Source: Bacillota bacterium | GTDB taxonomy: Bacteria; Nitrospirota_A; Leptospirillia; Leptospirillales; JAMCRA01 | Assembly: GCA_023380285.1 (NCBI GenBank) | Contig: JAMCRA010000024.1 | Location: 1 to 5,427, forward strand | Direction of reading: 5' to 3' | DNA length: 5,427 nucleotides | Part shown: positions 1 through 5,427 of the stretch, one piece after another | How the letters are laid out: each line of letters begins with the position of its first letter | Numbering within the stretch: position 1 is the stretch's first letter | The notes under the pieces: model-generated | Databases searched by the model: none | Seen by the model: only the letters and a program-made list of their open reading frames with translations | Told to the model about the DNA's origin: nothing | Program-made: the position numbers and the translations under genes

Positions 1-31
1 GTCTGAAAGACGCGGTCATAGATCATATGAT
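1..31. repeat. 31-bp perfect direct repeat, copy A (window edge)
   Basis: Bases 1-31 are identical to 1482-1512 in the same orientation. The match ends at base 31 (32 is t, 1513 is g). On the left it is cut by the window edge, so the true repeat may be longer. It supplies the last four codons and the stop of the apparent mnmG frame. Its right end is the 10-bp palindrome ATCATATGAT (22-31). The sequence makes sense as mnmE coding DNA only in copy B, so copy A looks like the displaced one. Confidence 0.97.
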
Positions 32-1446
32 TGCCGTTTCTGTTCAAAAATATTCCATTGCAAATCAGGAATGATACCCAGAGCCCTGGCGATAGGTGTC
101 ATACGGTCATCCGCATTATGATGGCGGATAAAAAGCCTGTTTTCCGCCCGGGATGTAAACATCCGATAAGGTTCGTCGACTCCTTGAGAAACCAGATCAT
201 CTACCATGACCCCGATATAAGAGATTGTACGGTCCGGAATCCACGGCTGATCCCCCCTAACCATCAACCCCGCATTGATTCCCGCTACAAGCCCCTGTCC
301 GGCTGCTTCTTCATATCCGGTAGTCCCGTTGATCTGACCGGCGAGGAAGACGTTATCCAGATGTGAAACCTTCAGGGAGTGGTCCAGTTGGTCCGGAAAA
401 ACAAAATCGTATTCGACAGCATACCCGGGACGAGTGATCTGGGCATTTTCAAGACCAGCAATAGAATGAACGAACGATTCCTGAACATCCACGGGGAGAC
501 TTGTCGAAATACCGTTTGGATAAAATTCATCGACACCCAGACCTTCCGGCTCAATAAAAACATGGTGAGTTTCACGATCTGGAAATTTGACAATCTTGTC
601 TTCGATCGACGGACAATATCGCGGTCCAATTCCTTTAATCTTTCCGGAATAAAGGGGAGAGCGGGACAAATTGGACCGGATGATATCAGCTGTATGAATA
701 TTCGTGGTTGTCAGATGGCATGGATATTGGTCACCGCCGAAAAAAAGTTGATGTTTCAACGGATCATGCGAAAAAAAACTTGGAGGGGAGTCACCGGGTT
801 GAATTTCCATGCGGGAAAAATCGATTGTTTTGCCGGAAAGTCGAGGAGGGGTTCCGGTTTTAAGGCGGCCAACAGAAAGACCCATTTCACCCTGAAGCCG
901 GGAAGAAAGATGGGAGGCATTTTTTTCCCCGCCCCGCCCGCCATCGACAAGATGATTCCCAACATGTAATTTTCCGGAAAGGAACGTTCCTGACGTCAGA
1001 ACAAAGGAGTGGGCAAAGACTTCCGTCTCGTCATGCAACAAAATAGAATGCACGTGTGAACCTTTGAGATTCCATCCAACAACTTCTCCTTGCCGGAAAA
1101 AGAGATTCGGAAAGCTCTCGAGGTACATACGGGCCTGTTGTCGGTACCTGTAGCGGTCACACTGTACGCGCAAAGCTTGAACAGCATAGCCTTTTCGGGT
1201 ATTCAACATTTTGAACTGAAGACCGGATGCATCCGCTAATTTGGACATAGCTCCGCCCATGGCTTCAATCTCGGAGACAATATGTCCTTTACCAATCCCT
1301 CCCACCGAAGGATTGCAAGACATTTGTCCGATGAGATCAAGATGCATTGTGACCAGCAACGTCTGGAGGCCCATGCGCGAAGACGCACAGGCAGCTTCTA
1401 TGCCAGCATGCCCTCCTCCGATAATGAGAACATCCCAAATTTTCAC
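16..1446 (-). CDS. mnmG: MnmG (GidA), tRNA U34 carboxymethylaminomethyl-modification FAD enzyme, 3'-truncated
   Basis: MnmG is the FAD-dependent partner of MnmE; together they install the (carboxymethyl)aminomethyl group at C5 of wobble U34 in certain tRNAs, in the cytoplasm. Visible from the chosen start: FAD dinucleotide motif GGGHAG (residues 10-15), GQMSCNPSVGGIGKGH (40-55), GRLKTGTPPR (193-202), GPRYCPSIEDK (274-284), RPGYAVEYD (339-347), AGQINGTTGYEEAAGQG (369-385) and EPYRMFTSRAENRL (425-438). Cys44 and Cys278 match the two conserved family cysteines. The GTG at 1446 is preferred: it puts the FAD motif at the usual distance from the N-terminus, lies 16 nt past the mnmE stop and follows AGAAAGG. 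An ATG at 1500 is possible but overlaps mnmE by 38 nt and has no clear ribosome binding site. The product is 476 residues against about 620-630 for the family; the C-terminal helical domain is missing. The last residues SYDL and the TGA lie in a 31-bp copy of mnmE sequence, so the true 3' end is not seen. Identity is certain; the stop is not trustworthy. Confidence 0.95.
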   Translation of the reverse strand: MKIWDVLIIGGGHAGIEAACASSRMGLQTLLVTMHLDLIGQMSCNPSVGGIGKGHIVSEIEAMGGAMSKLADASGLQFKMLNTRKGYAVQALRVQCDRYRYRQQARMYLESFPNLFFRQGEVVGWNLKGSHVHSILLHDETEVFAHSFVLTSGTFLSGKLHVGNHLVDGGRGGEKNASHLSSRLQGEMGLSVGRLKTGTPPRLSGKTIDFSRMEIQPGDSPPSFFSHDPLKHQLFFGGDQYPCHLTTTNIHTADIIRSNLSRSPLYSGKIKGIGPRYCPSIEDKIVKFPDRETHHVFIEPEGLGVDEFYPNGISTSLPVDVQESFVHSIAGLENAQITRPGYAVEYDFVFPDQLDHSLKVSHLDNVFLAGQINGTTGYEEAAGQGLVAGINAGLMVRGDQPWIPDRTISYIGVMVDDLVSQGVDEPYRMFTSRAENRLFIRHHNADDRMTPIARALGIIPDLQWNIFEQKRQSYDL

Positions 1447-1457
1447 AGGACAAGAAA

Positions 1458-1464
1458 CCTTTCT
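1458..1464 (-). promoter_or_regulatory. Probable mnmG ribosome binding site overlapping the mnmE stop
   Basis: Minus-strand AGAAAGG shares its first bases with the mnmE TAG stop (1465-1463) and lies 11 nt before the GTG at 1446. The spacing is long but usable. The overlap suggests translational coupling of mnmE and mnmG, and supports GTG 1446 over ATG 1500, which has no such motif. Confidence 0.5.
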
Positions 1465-2800
1465 ATTTTCCGATGCAAAATGTCTGAAAGACGCGGTCAT
1501 AGATCATATGATGGGTCACCATTCCCGTGGCCAACTGCATTTCCTGATTATAACGCTCGAGGTCGTGCAACAAAATTTCCCAGGATCGATGATCGAGTAA
1601 ATCCTTTAAGTTTGCCAGATGTTTCGCCAGTCGCTCGAGGAACAGAAACTGCCTGTGACTGGAAAGAACGCCTTCAGAGCGATCGTCTTTCTCGATCTCC
1701 TCCAGGTAATACGTACGAGCCTTTTCTTCCAAAAATTGGTAGAGGCTGGAAATACCTTTGCGCGTGCGAGAAGAAATCTCAAAATCGGACTGCCCTAAAG
1801 GCGACGGGCGAACATCACATTTGTTCCAGATCCGGACAAGACCCTCTTTCCGAACTCCCAATATAGAACCCGGATCAGTATTGATATCCGGTGAATTGAC
1901 CCAAAGAACCAAGGAAACCTTCCGAGCTTCCTCCAAAGCTCGCCGAATCCCCTGTTTTTCAATCTTGTCCCCCGTCTTGCGAATACCAGCTGAGTCAAGA
2001 AGGATAATATCACCGTGCTCAGAAGAGATTCTCCCTTCCAGAAGATCTCTCGTTGTACCCGGAATGTCTGACACAAGTGCGCGTGCATCCCCGAGAAGCT
2101 TATTGAAAAGGGAAGATTTCCCGGAGTTGACAGGACCCGTTATCAGGACTGAAAAACCGTTCCAACGCTTTTTCGAACGTCTGTAATCATCACGATAACT
2201 TCGAATTGTCTTCAAAAGATCCTCTATATGGCGGAAGATAACATCTTTTTCAAGACGTCCGACATCCTCATCCCCATGGTCTAGAACCACATAAAATAAC
2301 GCCAGCAAGTCCATCCATTTCTGTCTCAATATGGTAAGAGGAGACTGGACCTCACCGGAATATTCTTTAAATCGGGAGCGGTAATCTTCAAAAGACGGAG
2401 CTTGTATCAGCCTGTTGAGAGATTCTGCCTTGAGAAGAGATATTTTGTGATGAAGGTAGGCTCGATAGAGAAACTCACCAGGACGCGATTGCCGGGCCCC
2501 CAGATGAATGGCATGAGCGATCACTTTACGTAGACTATGAGGGTTCCCGTGAAGTTGCAACTCAAGAACATCTTCCCCTGTAAGACTATGAGGAGACCGG
2601 AAATACAGGAGAAGACCATCGTCTATGATACTGCCATCGATGTCCCCCACCCGAATCCGGTAAACCTTACGAGGTTCCGGCTCCTTTAAAGGGGGCACCA
2701 TCAAGGCTGAAAAGGACGGAAAAAGATCTTTTCCCGAAAGTCGAACGATGCCGACCGGTTGAGAGATCAAACGTGTTGCCGCGGAAACAATCGGGTCCAT
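1463..2800 (-). CDS. mnmE: MnmE (TrmE), tRNA modification GTPase
   Basis: MnmE is a K+-activated, dimerising GTPase that works with MnmG on wobble U34 of tRNA, using a folate one-carbon donor. The 445 residues match the family length. The N-terminal folate-binding domain includes TGEDVLELQLHG (74-85) and GARQSRPGEF (101-110), then a helical domain. The inserted G domain has G1 GPVNSGKSS (222-230), G2/switch I DIPGTTRD (245-252), G3 DSAG (269-272) and G4 NKCD (326-329). The C-terminus is the diagnostic FCIGK (441-445), whose Cys is essential in the family. Asn225, the position that helps bind K+ in the E. coli protein, is kept. Several usually strong motifs are altered: PN(A/V)GKSS reads VNSGKSS, the NGK of the RAFLNGK block reads HHK, and the DFxEE region of the helical domain reads LDHGDEDV. 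ATG at 2800 follows GAGGG by 5 nt. The gene lies 13 nt after yidC, so they are probably co-transcribed. Confidence 0.96.
   Translation of the reverse strand: MDPIVSAATRLISQPVGIVRLSGKDLFPSFSALMVPPLKEPEPRKVYRIRVGDIDGSIIDDGLLLYFRSPHSLTGEDVLELQLHGNPHSLRKVIAHAIHLGARQSRPGEFLYRAYLHHKISLLKAESLNRLIQAPSFEDYRSRFKEYSGEVQSPLTILRQKWMDLLALFYVVLDHGDEDVGRLEKDVIFRHIEDLLKTIRSYRDDYRRSKKRWNGFSVLITGPVNSGKSSLFNKLLGDARALVSDIPGTTRDLLEGRISSEHGDIILLDSAGIRKTGDKIEKQGIRRALEEARKVSLVLWVNSPDINTDPGSILGVRKEGLVRIWNKCDVRPSPLGQSDFEISSRTRKGISSLYQFLEEKARTYYLEEIEKDDRSEGVLSSHRQFLFLERLAKHLANLKDLLDHRSWEILLHDLERYNQEMQLATGMVTHHMIYDRVFQTFCIGK
1482..1512. repeat. 31-bp perfect direct repeat, copy B (native, inside mnmE 3' end)
   Basis: This is the partner of bases 1-31. 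Here the sequence encodes part of the conserved MnmE C-terminus (residues HMIYDRVFQT, just before FCIGK), so this is the native location. The distance between copies is 1481 bp. Confidence 0.97.
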
Positions 2801-2805
2801 AATGA

Positions 2806-2810
2806 CCCTC
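2806..2810 (-). promoter_or_regulatory. mnmE ribosome binding site
   Basis: Minus-strand GAGGG sits 5 nt before the mnmE ATG, within the 13-nt gap after the yidC stop. It is the clearest Shine-Dalgarno sequence in the window and fixes the mnmE start. Confidence 0.7.
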
Positions 2811-2813
2811 AGT

Positions 2814-4349
2814 TTAAGCCTTTCTAGCTTTTATCAGATAATTTACAGTCAGATATTGTTGACCAATAGTCAAAACGTTATTAACAAGCCAGTACAGCAC
2901 AAGACCCGCCGGGAAGTTTAGAAAGAAAAACGTCATCACAACCGGTACAAACATCATGACCTTCTGCTGGACGGGATCGGGTGATGACGGGTTTAACTTG
3001 TACTGAAGAATCATAGTTATTCCCATGACGATCGGTAACACATAATAAGGGTCTTTTAGCGACAAGTCATGAATCCAGAAAATAAAGGGTGACTGTCGTA
3101 GCTCGACAGTGTTGTTCAGAATATTATATAACGCAACGAAAACAGGGATCTGGACGAGCATAGGAAGACATCCGCCCAACGGGTTGACTCGCCTTTCTTT
3201 GTACAACTCCATAAGTGCCTGATTCAGCGCGGCCTTGTCTTCCTTGAATTTAGCCTGAAGCTTTTTAATATCTGGCTGCAAGCTTTGCATTTCATGAATA
3301 CTCTTGTAACTCATATAGGCCAAGGGAGAGAAGATGATCTTTATCAGAATTGTTACCAGAATAATTGCAACTCCATAGTTATGAACAATTCCTACAAGAT
3401 AAGACATGAGAAGAAAAATCGGTTTTGCCAAAAAACTGATCAGAAGAATCCGTCCGAACATAAACCAGCCAAAATCAATAGTGTCGATTAAGCCGGCATC
3501 CTGTTCCTTTAACAAACTATAACGTTTGGGTTCACCGTATATTTTGAAATCCATCGAATTTTTTGACAACATCTGAAACCAGCTGGATGAGCCATTTTTT
3601 TTGATCTCGACAGATAAATCTGCTGACTTCGGCGCAACATATCCAATGAAATATTTGTCTTCGTTCCCGACCCATTTCATCCCGGTATCAAAGAAAAGAG
3701 ATCCGTCTTTTTTCATTTCCTGAAATTTTCCGGTGGACTCATAAACGGGACCTTGAAATTCGGTCCCATAAGTCTGTTTTAAGGCAGAAACGCCAAAATT
3801 GAGACCGGAACCGAAAACCACGTTTACGTGAGATGGATTGTCCAGATGAGACGATACGAGGTATCCGGCAGGAAGAAAGGAATAATGCAACGTGAGAAAC
3901 TTCCCGTGGACATTATATCTCTCGACCAGATGTCCTCCAGTGGAAGGAACCTTCACAGCACCCGAATGGCCCGGAGAATTTTCCCATACAATACTTTCAG
4001 GTATCAGAGGGACGAGGGTTCCGCTATCCCTTGAAAAAAGGCCCATGCCGGCATAGCCTTTTTGTGTGTCCAGAAGGGAGAGGTGTTCGTGATTTGAGGA
4101 ATGATGGTAATCAAGAAGTGTCCACTTCCAGATTTGACCGGTCCGCATGGATATCGACCAACGAACGTCTTTATTATTGATAAGAAGGGATTGATCATAA
4201 GCATCATTGACCATAGGCAGGGAGAGGGCGGAGACTGTCTGCTTAATGTTCGAGGAAACTTTCTGACGATTTTGTGGACCCCAGAAATAATAGATAATCA
4301 GATTGAAGGAGATCACAATCAGAGCGATCGGAAGTAGACGCTTCCACAT
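2814..4349 (-). CDS. yidC: YidC, membrane protein insertase (diderm type, with periplasmic domain)
   Basis: YidC is an inner-membrane insertase of the YidC/Oxa1/Alb3 family, acting alone or with SecYEG. At 511 residues it has the long form. TM1 is about residues 5-23, followed by a periplasmic domain to about 290 that is weakly conserved but has the expected size. The conserved core follows: an amphipathic/TM region at about 296-345, a charged cytoplasmic hairpin (347-388), then NPLGGCLPMLVQIPVF (389-404), ELRQSPFIFWIHDLS (416-430), DPYYVLPIVMG (433-443), DPVQQKVM (458-465) and FPAGLVLYW (479-487), which contain the remaining TMs. The groove residue that is Arg366 in E. coli appears to be Lys337 here (ILIKIIFSP). 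ATG at 4349 follows a weak GAGAG (3 nt away) or AAAGG (11 nt away). It lies 43 nt after yidD. No jag/khpB gene follows it, unlike in many bacteria. Confidence 0.97.
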   Translation of the reverse strand: MWKRLLPIALIVISFNLIIYYFWGPQNRQKVSSNIKQTVSALSLPMVNDAYDQSLLINNKDVRWSISMRTGQIWKWTLLDYHHSSNHEHLSLLDTQKGYAGMGLFSRDSGTLVPLIPESIVWENSPGHSGAVKVPSTGGHLVERYNVHGKFLTLHYSFLPAGYLVSSHLDNPSHVNVVFGSGLNFGVSALKQTYGTEFQGPVYESTGKFQEMKKDGSLFFDTGMKWVGNEDKYFIGYVAPKSADLSVEIKKNGSSSWFQMLSKNSMDFKIYGEPKRYSLLKEQDAGLIDTIDFGWFMFGRILLISFLAKPIFLLMSYLVGIVHNYGVAIILVTILIKIIFSPLAYMSYKSIHEMQSLQPDIKKLQAKFKEDKAALNQALMELYKERRVNPLGGCLPMLVQIPVFVALYNILNNTVELRQSPFIFWIHDLSLKDPYYVLPIVMGITMILQYKLNPSSPDPVQQKVMMFVPVVMTFFFLNFPAGLVLYWLVNNVLTIGQQYLTVNYLIKARKA

Positions 4350-4392
4350 AATCTCTCGGACCTTTCAGAATTTTGAGAAAATATTAAAATGG

Positions 4393-4599
4393 TCATGGTG
4401 GATCGAATCCACCCGGATGAAAGGGGTGGCATTTCAGAATTCGCTTGACTGAACGGAAAAAAGCGCGGTGAAAAGGATAGTTTAGAAAAGATATCCGGAC
4501 ATACTCAGAGCAGGTAGGTGTAAAACGGCAGGATGGCGGAAGGAATGGTGATATCCATCGCTGATAGGACCTGACTATTGAGGCGACCGGATTTCCCAC
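4393..4599 (-). CDS. yidD: YidD, membrane protein insertion efficiency factor
   Basis: YidD is a small, inner-membrane-associated protein that helps YidC-dependent insertion. The 68 residues show the whole family signature: [23 protein letters not shown] spans residues 11-33 with key parts ISP (16-18) and [10 protein letters not shown] (24-33), then [12 protein letters not shown] (56-67). Conserved cysteines are 24, 30 and 57. The start is GTG at 4599; an in-frame TAG lies two codons upstream, so no longer form is possible. GAAGG precedes it by 7 nt. The gene begins inside the 3' end of rnpA with a 25-nt overlap in another frame, a common arrangement that suggests coupled translation. Confidence 0.95.
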   Translation of the reverse strand: MGNPVASIVRSYQRWISPFLPPSCRFTPTCSEYVRISFLNYPFHRAFFRSVKRILKCHPFHPGGFDPP

Positions 4600-4910
4600 G
4601 CACTAGCCTTCAAAATTCCTTCACGAACGTATCGTTTCAGCTGTTCAAACTCTGAGTTCTTTGCCGGAAATCGGCCTATAATTACCCATAGGCCTGATAC
4701 GGGATTTCCCGCCAATCGCACAGCCTCCCGCAACCTGCGACGAATTCGGTTACGGTCATGTGCCTTGCCTAGTTTGCGACCAACCAGAAATGAGACCTTC
4801 AAATCCTGAGAAGGCTGATAGAAAATGATACATACTGGCAAGGTAATTTTTTGAGCCGGACGGGCAATCAGGTTTTGAATCTGCCCTCTGGTAAGAGGAA
4901 CCCATTTCAA
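4575..4910 (-). CDS. rnpA: RnpA, ribonuclease P protein component
   Basis: RnpA is the basic protein subunit of RNase P; it assists the catalytic RNA in removing tRNA 5' leaders. The 111 residues fit the family. The signature RNR block is clear: [19 protein letters not shown] (44-62), followed by a predicted strand LWVIIGR (74-80) and a C-terminal helix (about 86-103). The N-terminal 40 residues are diverged: the phenylalanines usually present in the eFxxvf..G region, which contact the pre-tRNA leader in studied enzymes, are not seen (it reads [11 protein letters not shown]). The start is TTG at 4910, the only usual start codon between the upstream in-frame TAA and the conserved core. It has no clear Shine-Dalgarno and lies 16 nt after the rpmH stop, so coupled translation from rpmH is likely. 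The 3' end overlaps yidD by 25 nt. Confidence 0.94.
   Translation of the reverse strand: MKWVPLTRGQIQNLIARPAQKITLPVCIIFYQPSQDLKVSFLVGRKLGKAHDRNRIRRRLREAVRLAGNPVSGLWVIIGRFPAKNSEFEQLKRYVREGILKASAWEIRSPQ
4607..4611 (-). promoter_or_regulatory. yidD ribosome binding site inside rnpA
   Basis: Minus-strand GAAGG lies 7 nt before the yidD GTG and within the last codons of rnpA. It supports the GTG start and shows that rnpA's C-terminal coding sequence also carries the yidD initiation signal. Confidence 0.55.
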
Positions 4911-4926
4911 AACAAAAACCGACTGG

Positions 4927-5061
4927 TCAAACTGTTAGACGATGTCGACCTTTCGCACGTCGTCTTTTTATAACAGCCCTACCCTGAGGGGTCGACATTC
5001 TTTTGAGAAAACCATGAGTGCGCTTACGTCTGAGATTACTGGGCTTGAAAGTTAAAGACAT
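4927..5061 (-). CDS. rpmH: Ribosomal protein L34 (bL34)
   Basis: L34 is a tiny, very basic protein of the large ribosomal subunit. Translating the minus strand gives 44 residues, the standard length: it opens [18 protein letters not shown] and then reads [20 protein letters not shown], ending RHRLTV. The blocks [20 protein letters not shown] and RRRAKGR.RLT are the L34 signature. Two tandem in-frame ATG codons occur (5064 and 5061); the second is chosen because GGAG lies 6 nt before it, against 3 nt for the first, and it gives the usual length. The stop TGA is at 4929-4927. It sits directly upstream of rnpA, as in almost all bacteria, but is preceded by rplI rather than dnaA. Confidence 0.97.
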   Translation of the reverse strand: MSLTFKPSNLRRKRTHGFLKRMSTPQGRAVIKRRRAKGRHRLTV

Positions 5062-5067
5062 CATAAA

Positions 5068-5071
5068 CTCC
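5068..5071 (-). promoter_or_regulatory. rpmH ribosome binding site
   Basis: Minus-strand GGAG lies 6 nt before the ATG at 5061 and 3 nt before the tandem ATG at 5064. The spacing decides for the downstream ATG and a 44-residue L34. Confidence 0.6.
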
Positions 5072-5148
5072 AAACATTAAATTTTCTCTCGACAGAACCA
5101 GAATACATGAACCAAGCAGTCCTGAAATTGAGTGGACAAAAAAGGGAA

Positions 5149-5427
5149 CTATTCAGATACAACAATGACTTTTGTCGAACACTTCAAGCCCGACTCAAGA
5201 CGAACTTCAATCTCGAATGTTCCCAACTCTCGAATGGGGATTTCAAGATGGATCTGCTTTCGATCAAGGACGATTCCTGCTTGACCAAAGGCTTCGGCAA
5301 TATCGTGAGCCGTCACTGAGCCAAAAAGTTTCTGGCCCGAACCAACCTTGACCGGGACGGTCACTTCTGTAGCGGATATCCGACTTGAAATCTCTTCCAT
5401 TTCTTGACGATGGCGGGAAATCCCGTA
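5149..5427 (-). CDS. rplI: Ribosomal protein L9 (bL9), C-terminal part, 5' end beyond window
   Basis: L9 is a 23S-rRNA-binding protein with an N-terminal globular domain, a long helix and a C-terminal domain. The frame is open to the right edge and gives 92 residues (starting YGISRHRQE) before TAG at 5151-5149. The visible part is the end of the linker helix and the C-terminal domain: VTVPVKVGSGQKLFGSVT (22-39) with the family motif LFGSVT (34-39), DIAEAF (42-47), GIVLDRKQI (51-59), then IRELGTFEIEVRL (65-77) and KVIVV (86-90). The N-terminal rRNA-binding domain lies outside the window; the internal ATG at 5400 is not the start. It ends 87 nt before rpmH. Its placement upstream of rpmH is unusual. 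Confidence 0.93.
   Translation of the reverse strand, partial: YGISRHRQEMEEISSRISATEVTVPVKVGSGQKLFGSVTAHDIAEAFGQAGIVLDRKQIHLEIPIRELGTFEIEVRLESGLKCSTKVIVVSE

Noticed and set aside
22..31. Palindrome ATCATATGAT at the repeat end as a site-specific recombination or insertion target
   Set aside because: Copy B shows it is simply MnmE coding sequence, and no mobile element ends, transposase or target duplication accompany it.
379..969. 196-codon plus-strand open frame
   Set aside because: It is fully antisense to the highly conserved mnmG and resembles no family I know. The same applies to the plus-strand frames at 31-366 and 1282-1866.
960..985. Recurrent TTTCCGGAAA-like palindromes across mnmG and rnpA
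   Set aside because: They fall within coding sequence in several frames with irregular spacing and look like codon-use effects rather than operators or uptake signals.
5132..5140. DnaA-box-like sequence (minus-strand TTGTCCACT) in the rplI-rpmH gap
   Set aside because: It differs from TTATCCACA at two positions and stands alone; no cluster of boxes or AT-rich unwinding region is present, so an origin is not supported.
5062..5148. Possible promoter for rpmH in the 87-nt gap (minus-strand TATTCT or TTTAAT as -10)
   Set aside because: Neither has a convincing -35 at 16-18 nt. A promoter here is plausible from the gap size but I cannot place it.
5130..5151. T-run after the rplI stop as a terminator
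   Set aside because: The minus-strand CCCTTTTTT has no stable GC-rich stem before it; only a three-base-pair GAC/GTC stem is seen nearby.

Overview
The window carries one compact block of housekeeping genes, all read from the minus strand. In transcription order (right to left) they are: the 3' end of rplI (ribosomal protein L9), rpmH (L34), rnpA (RNase P protein), yidD, yidC, mnmE and a 3'-truncated mnmG. The plus strand has no gene I can support; its long open frames are antisense shadows of mnmG, mnmE and yidC.

The organism is a bacterium. The YidC has the large periplasmic domain typical of diderm (Gram-negative type) bacteria. The proteins are diverged from the E. coli and Bacillus versions, especially MnmE and the N-terminus of RnpA, so a less-sampled lineage is likely. 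A Nitrospirota/Leptospirillum-like source crossed my mind, but the sequence alone does not establish it. The order rpmH-rnpA-yidD-yidC-mnmE(-mnmG) is the classic block often found near the chromosome origin. Here rplI takes the upstream place where dnaA often lies, and no jag/khpB gene sits between yidC and mnmE.

Layout: 5149-5427 is rplI (partial, running off the right edge). 5062-5148 is an 87-nt gap with the rpmH ribosome binding site. 4927-5061 is rpmH. 4575-4910 is rnpA with a TTG start. 4393-4599 is yidD with a GTG start, overlapping rnpA by 25 nt. 2814-4349 is yidC. 1463-2800 is mnmE. 16-1446 (or to 1500) is mnmG. No gene-free stretch exceeds 300 bases.

The genes form three functional pairs. 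L9 and L34 are large-subunit ribosomal proteins. RnpA supports tRNA 5' maturation, and MnmE with MnmG modifies the wobble uridine of a subset of tRNAs. YidD and YidC act in inner-membrane protein insertion.

The one real anomaly is at the left edge. The first 31 bases exactly repeat 1482-1512, which is the 3' end of mnmE. The apparent mnmG stop codon lies inside this repeat, so MnmG loses its C-terminal helical domain. This is either an assembly artefact or the junction of a tandem duplication or circular molecule with a 1481-bp unit. I found no new defence, mobile or regulatory system in the window.
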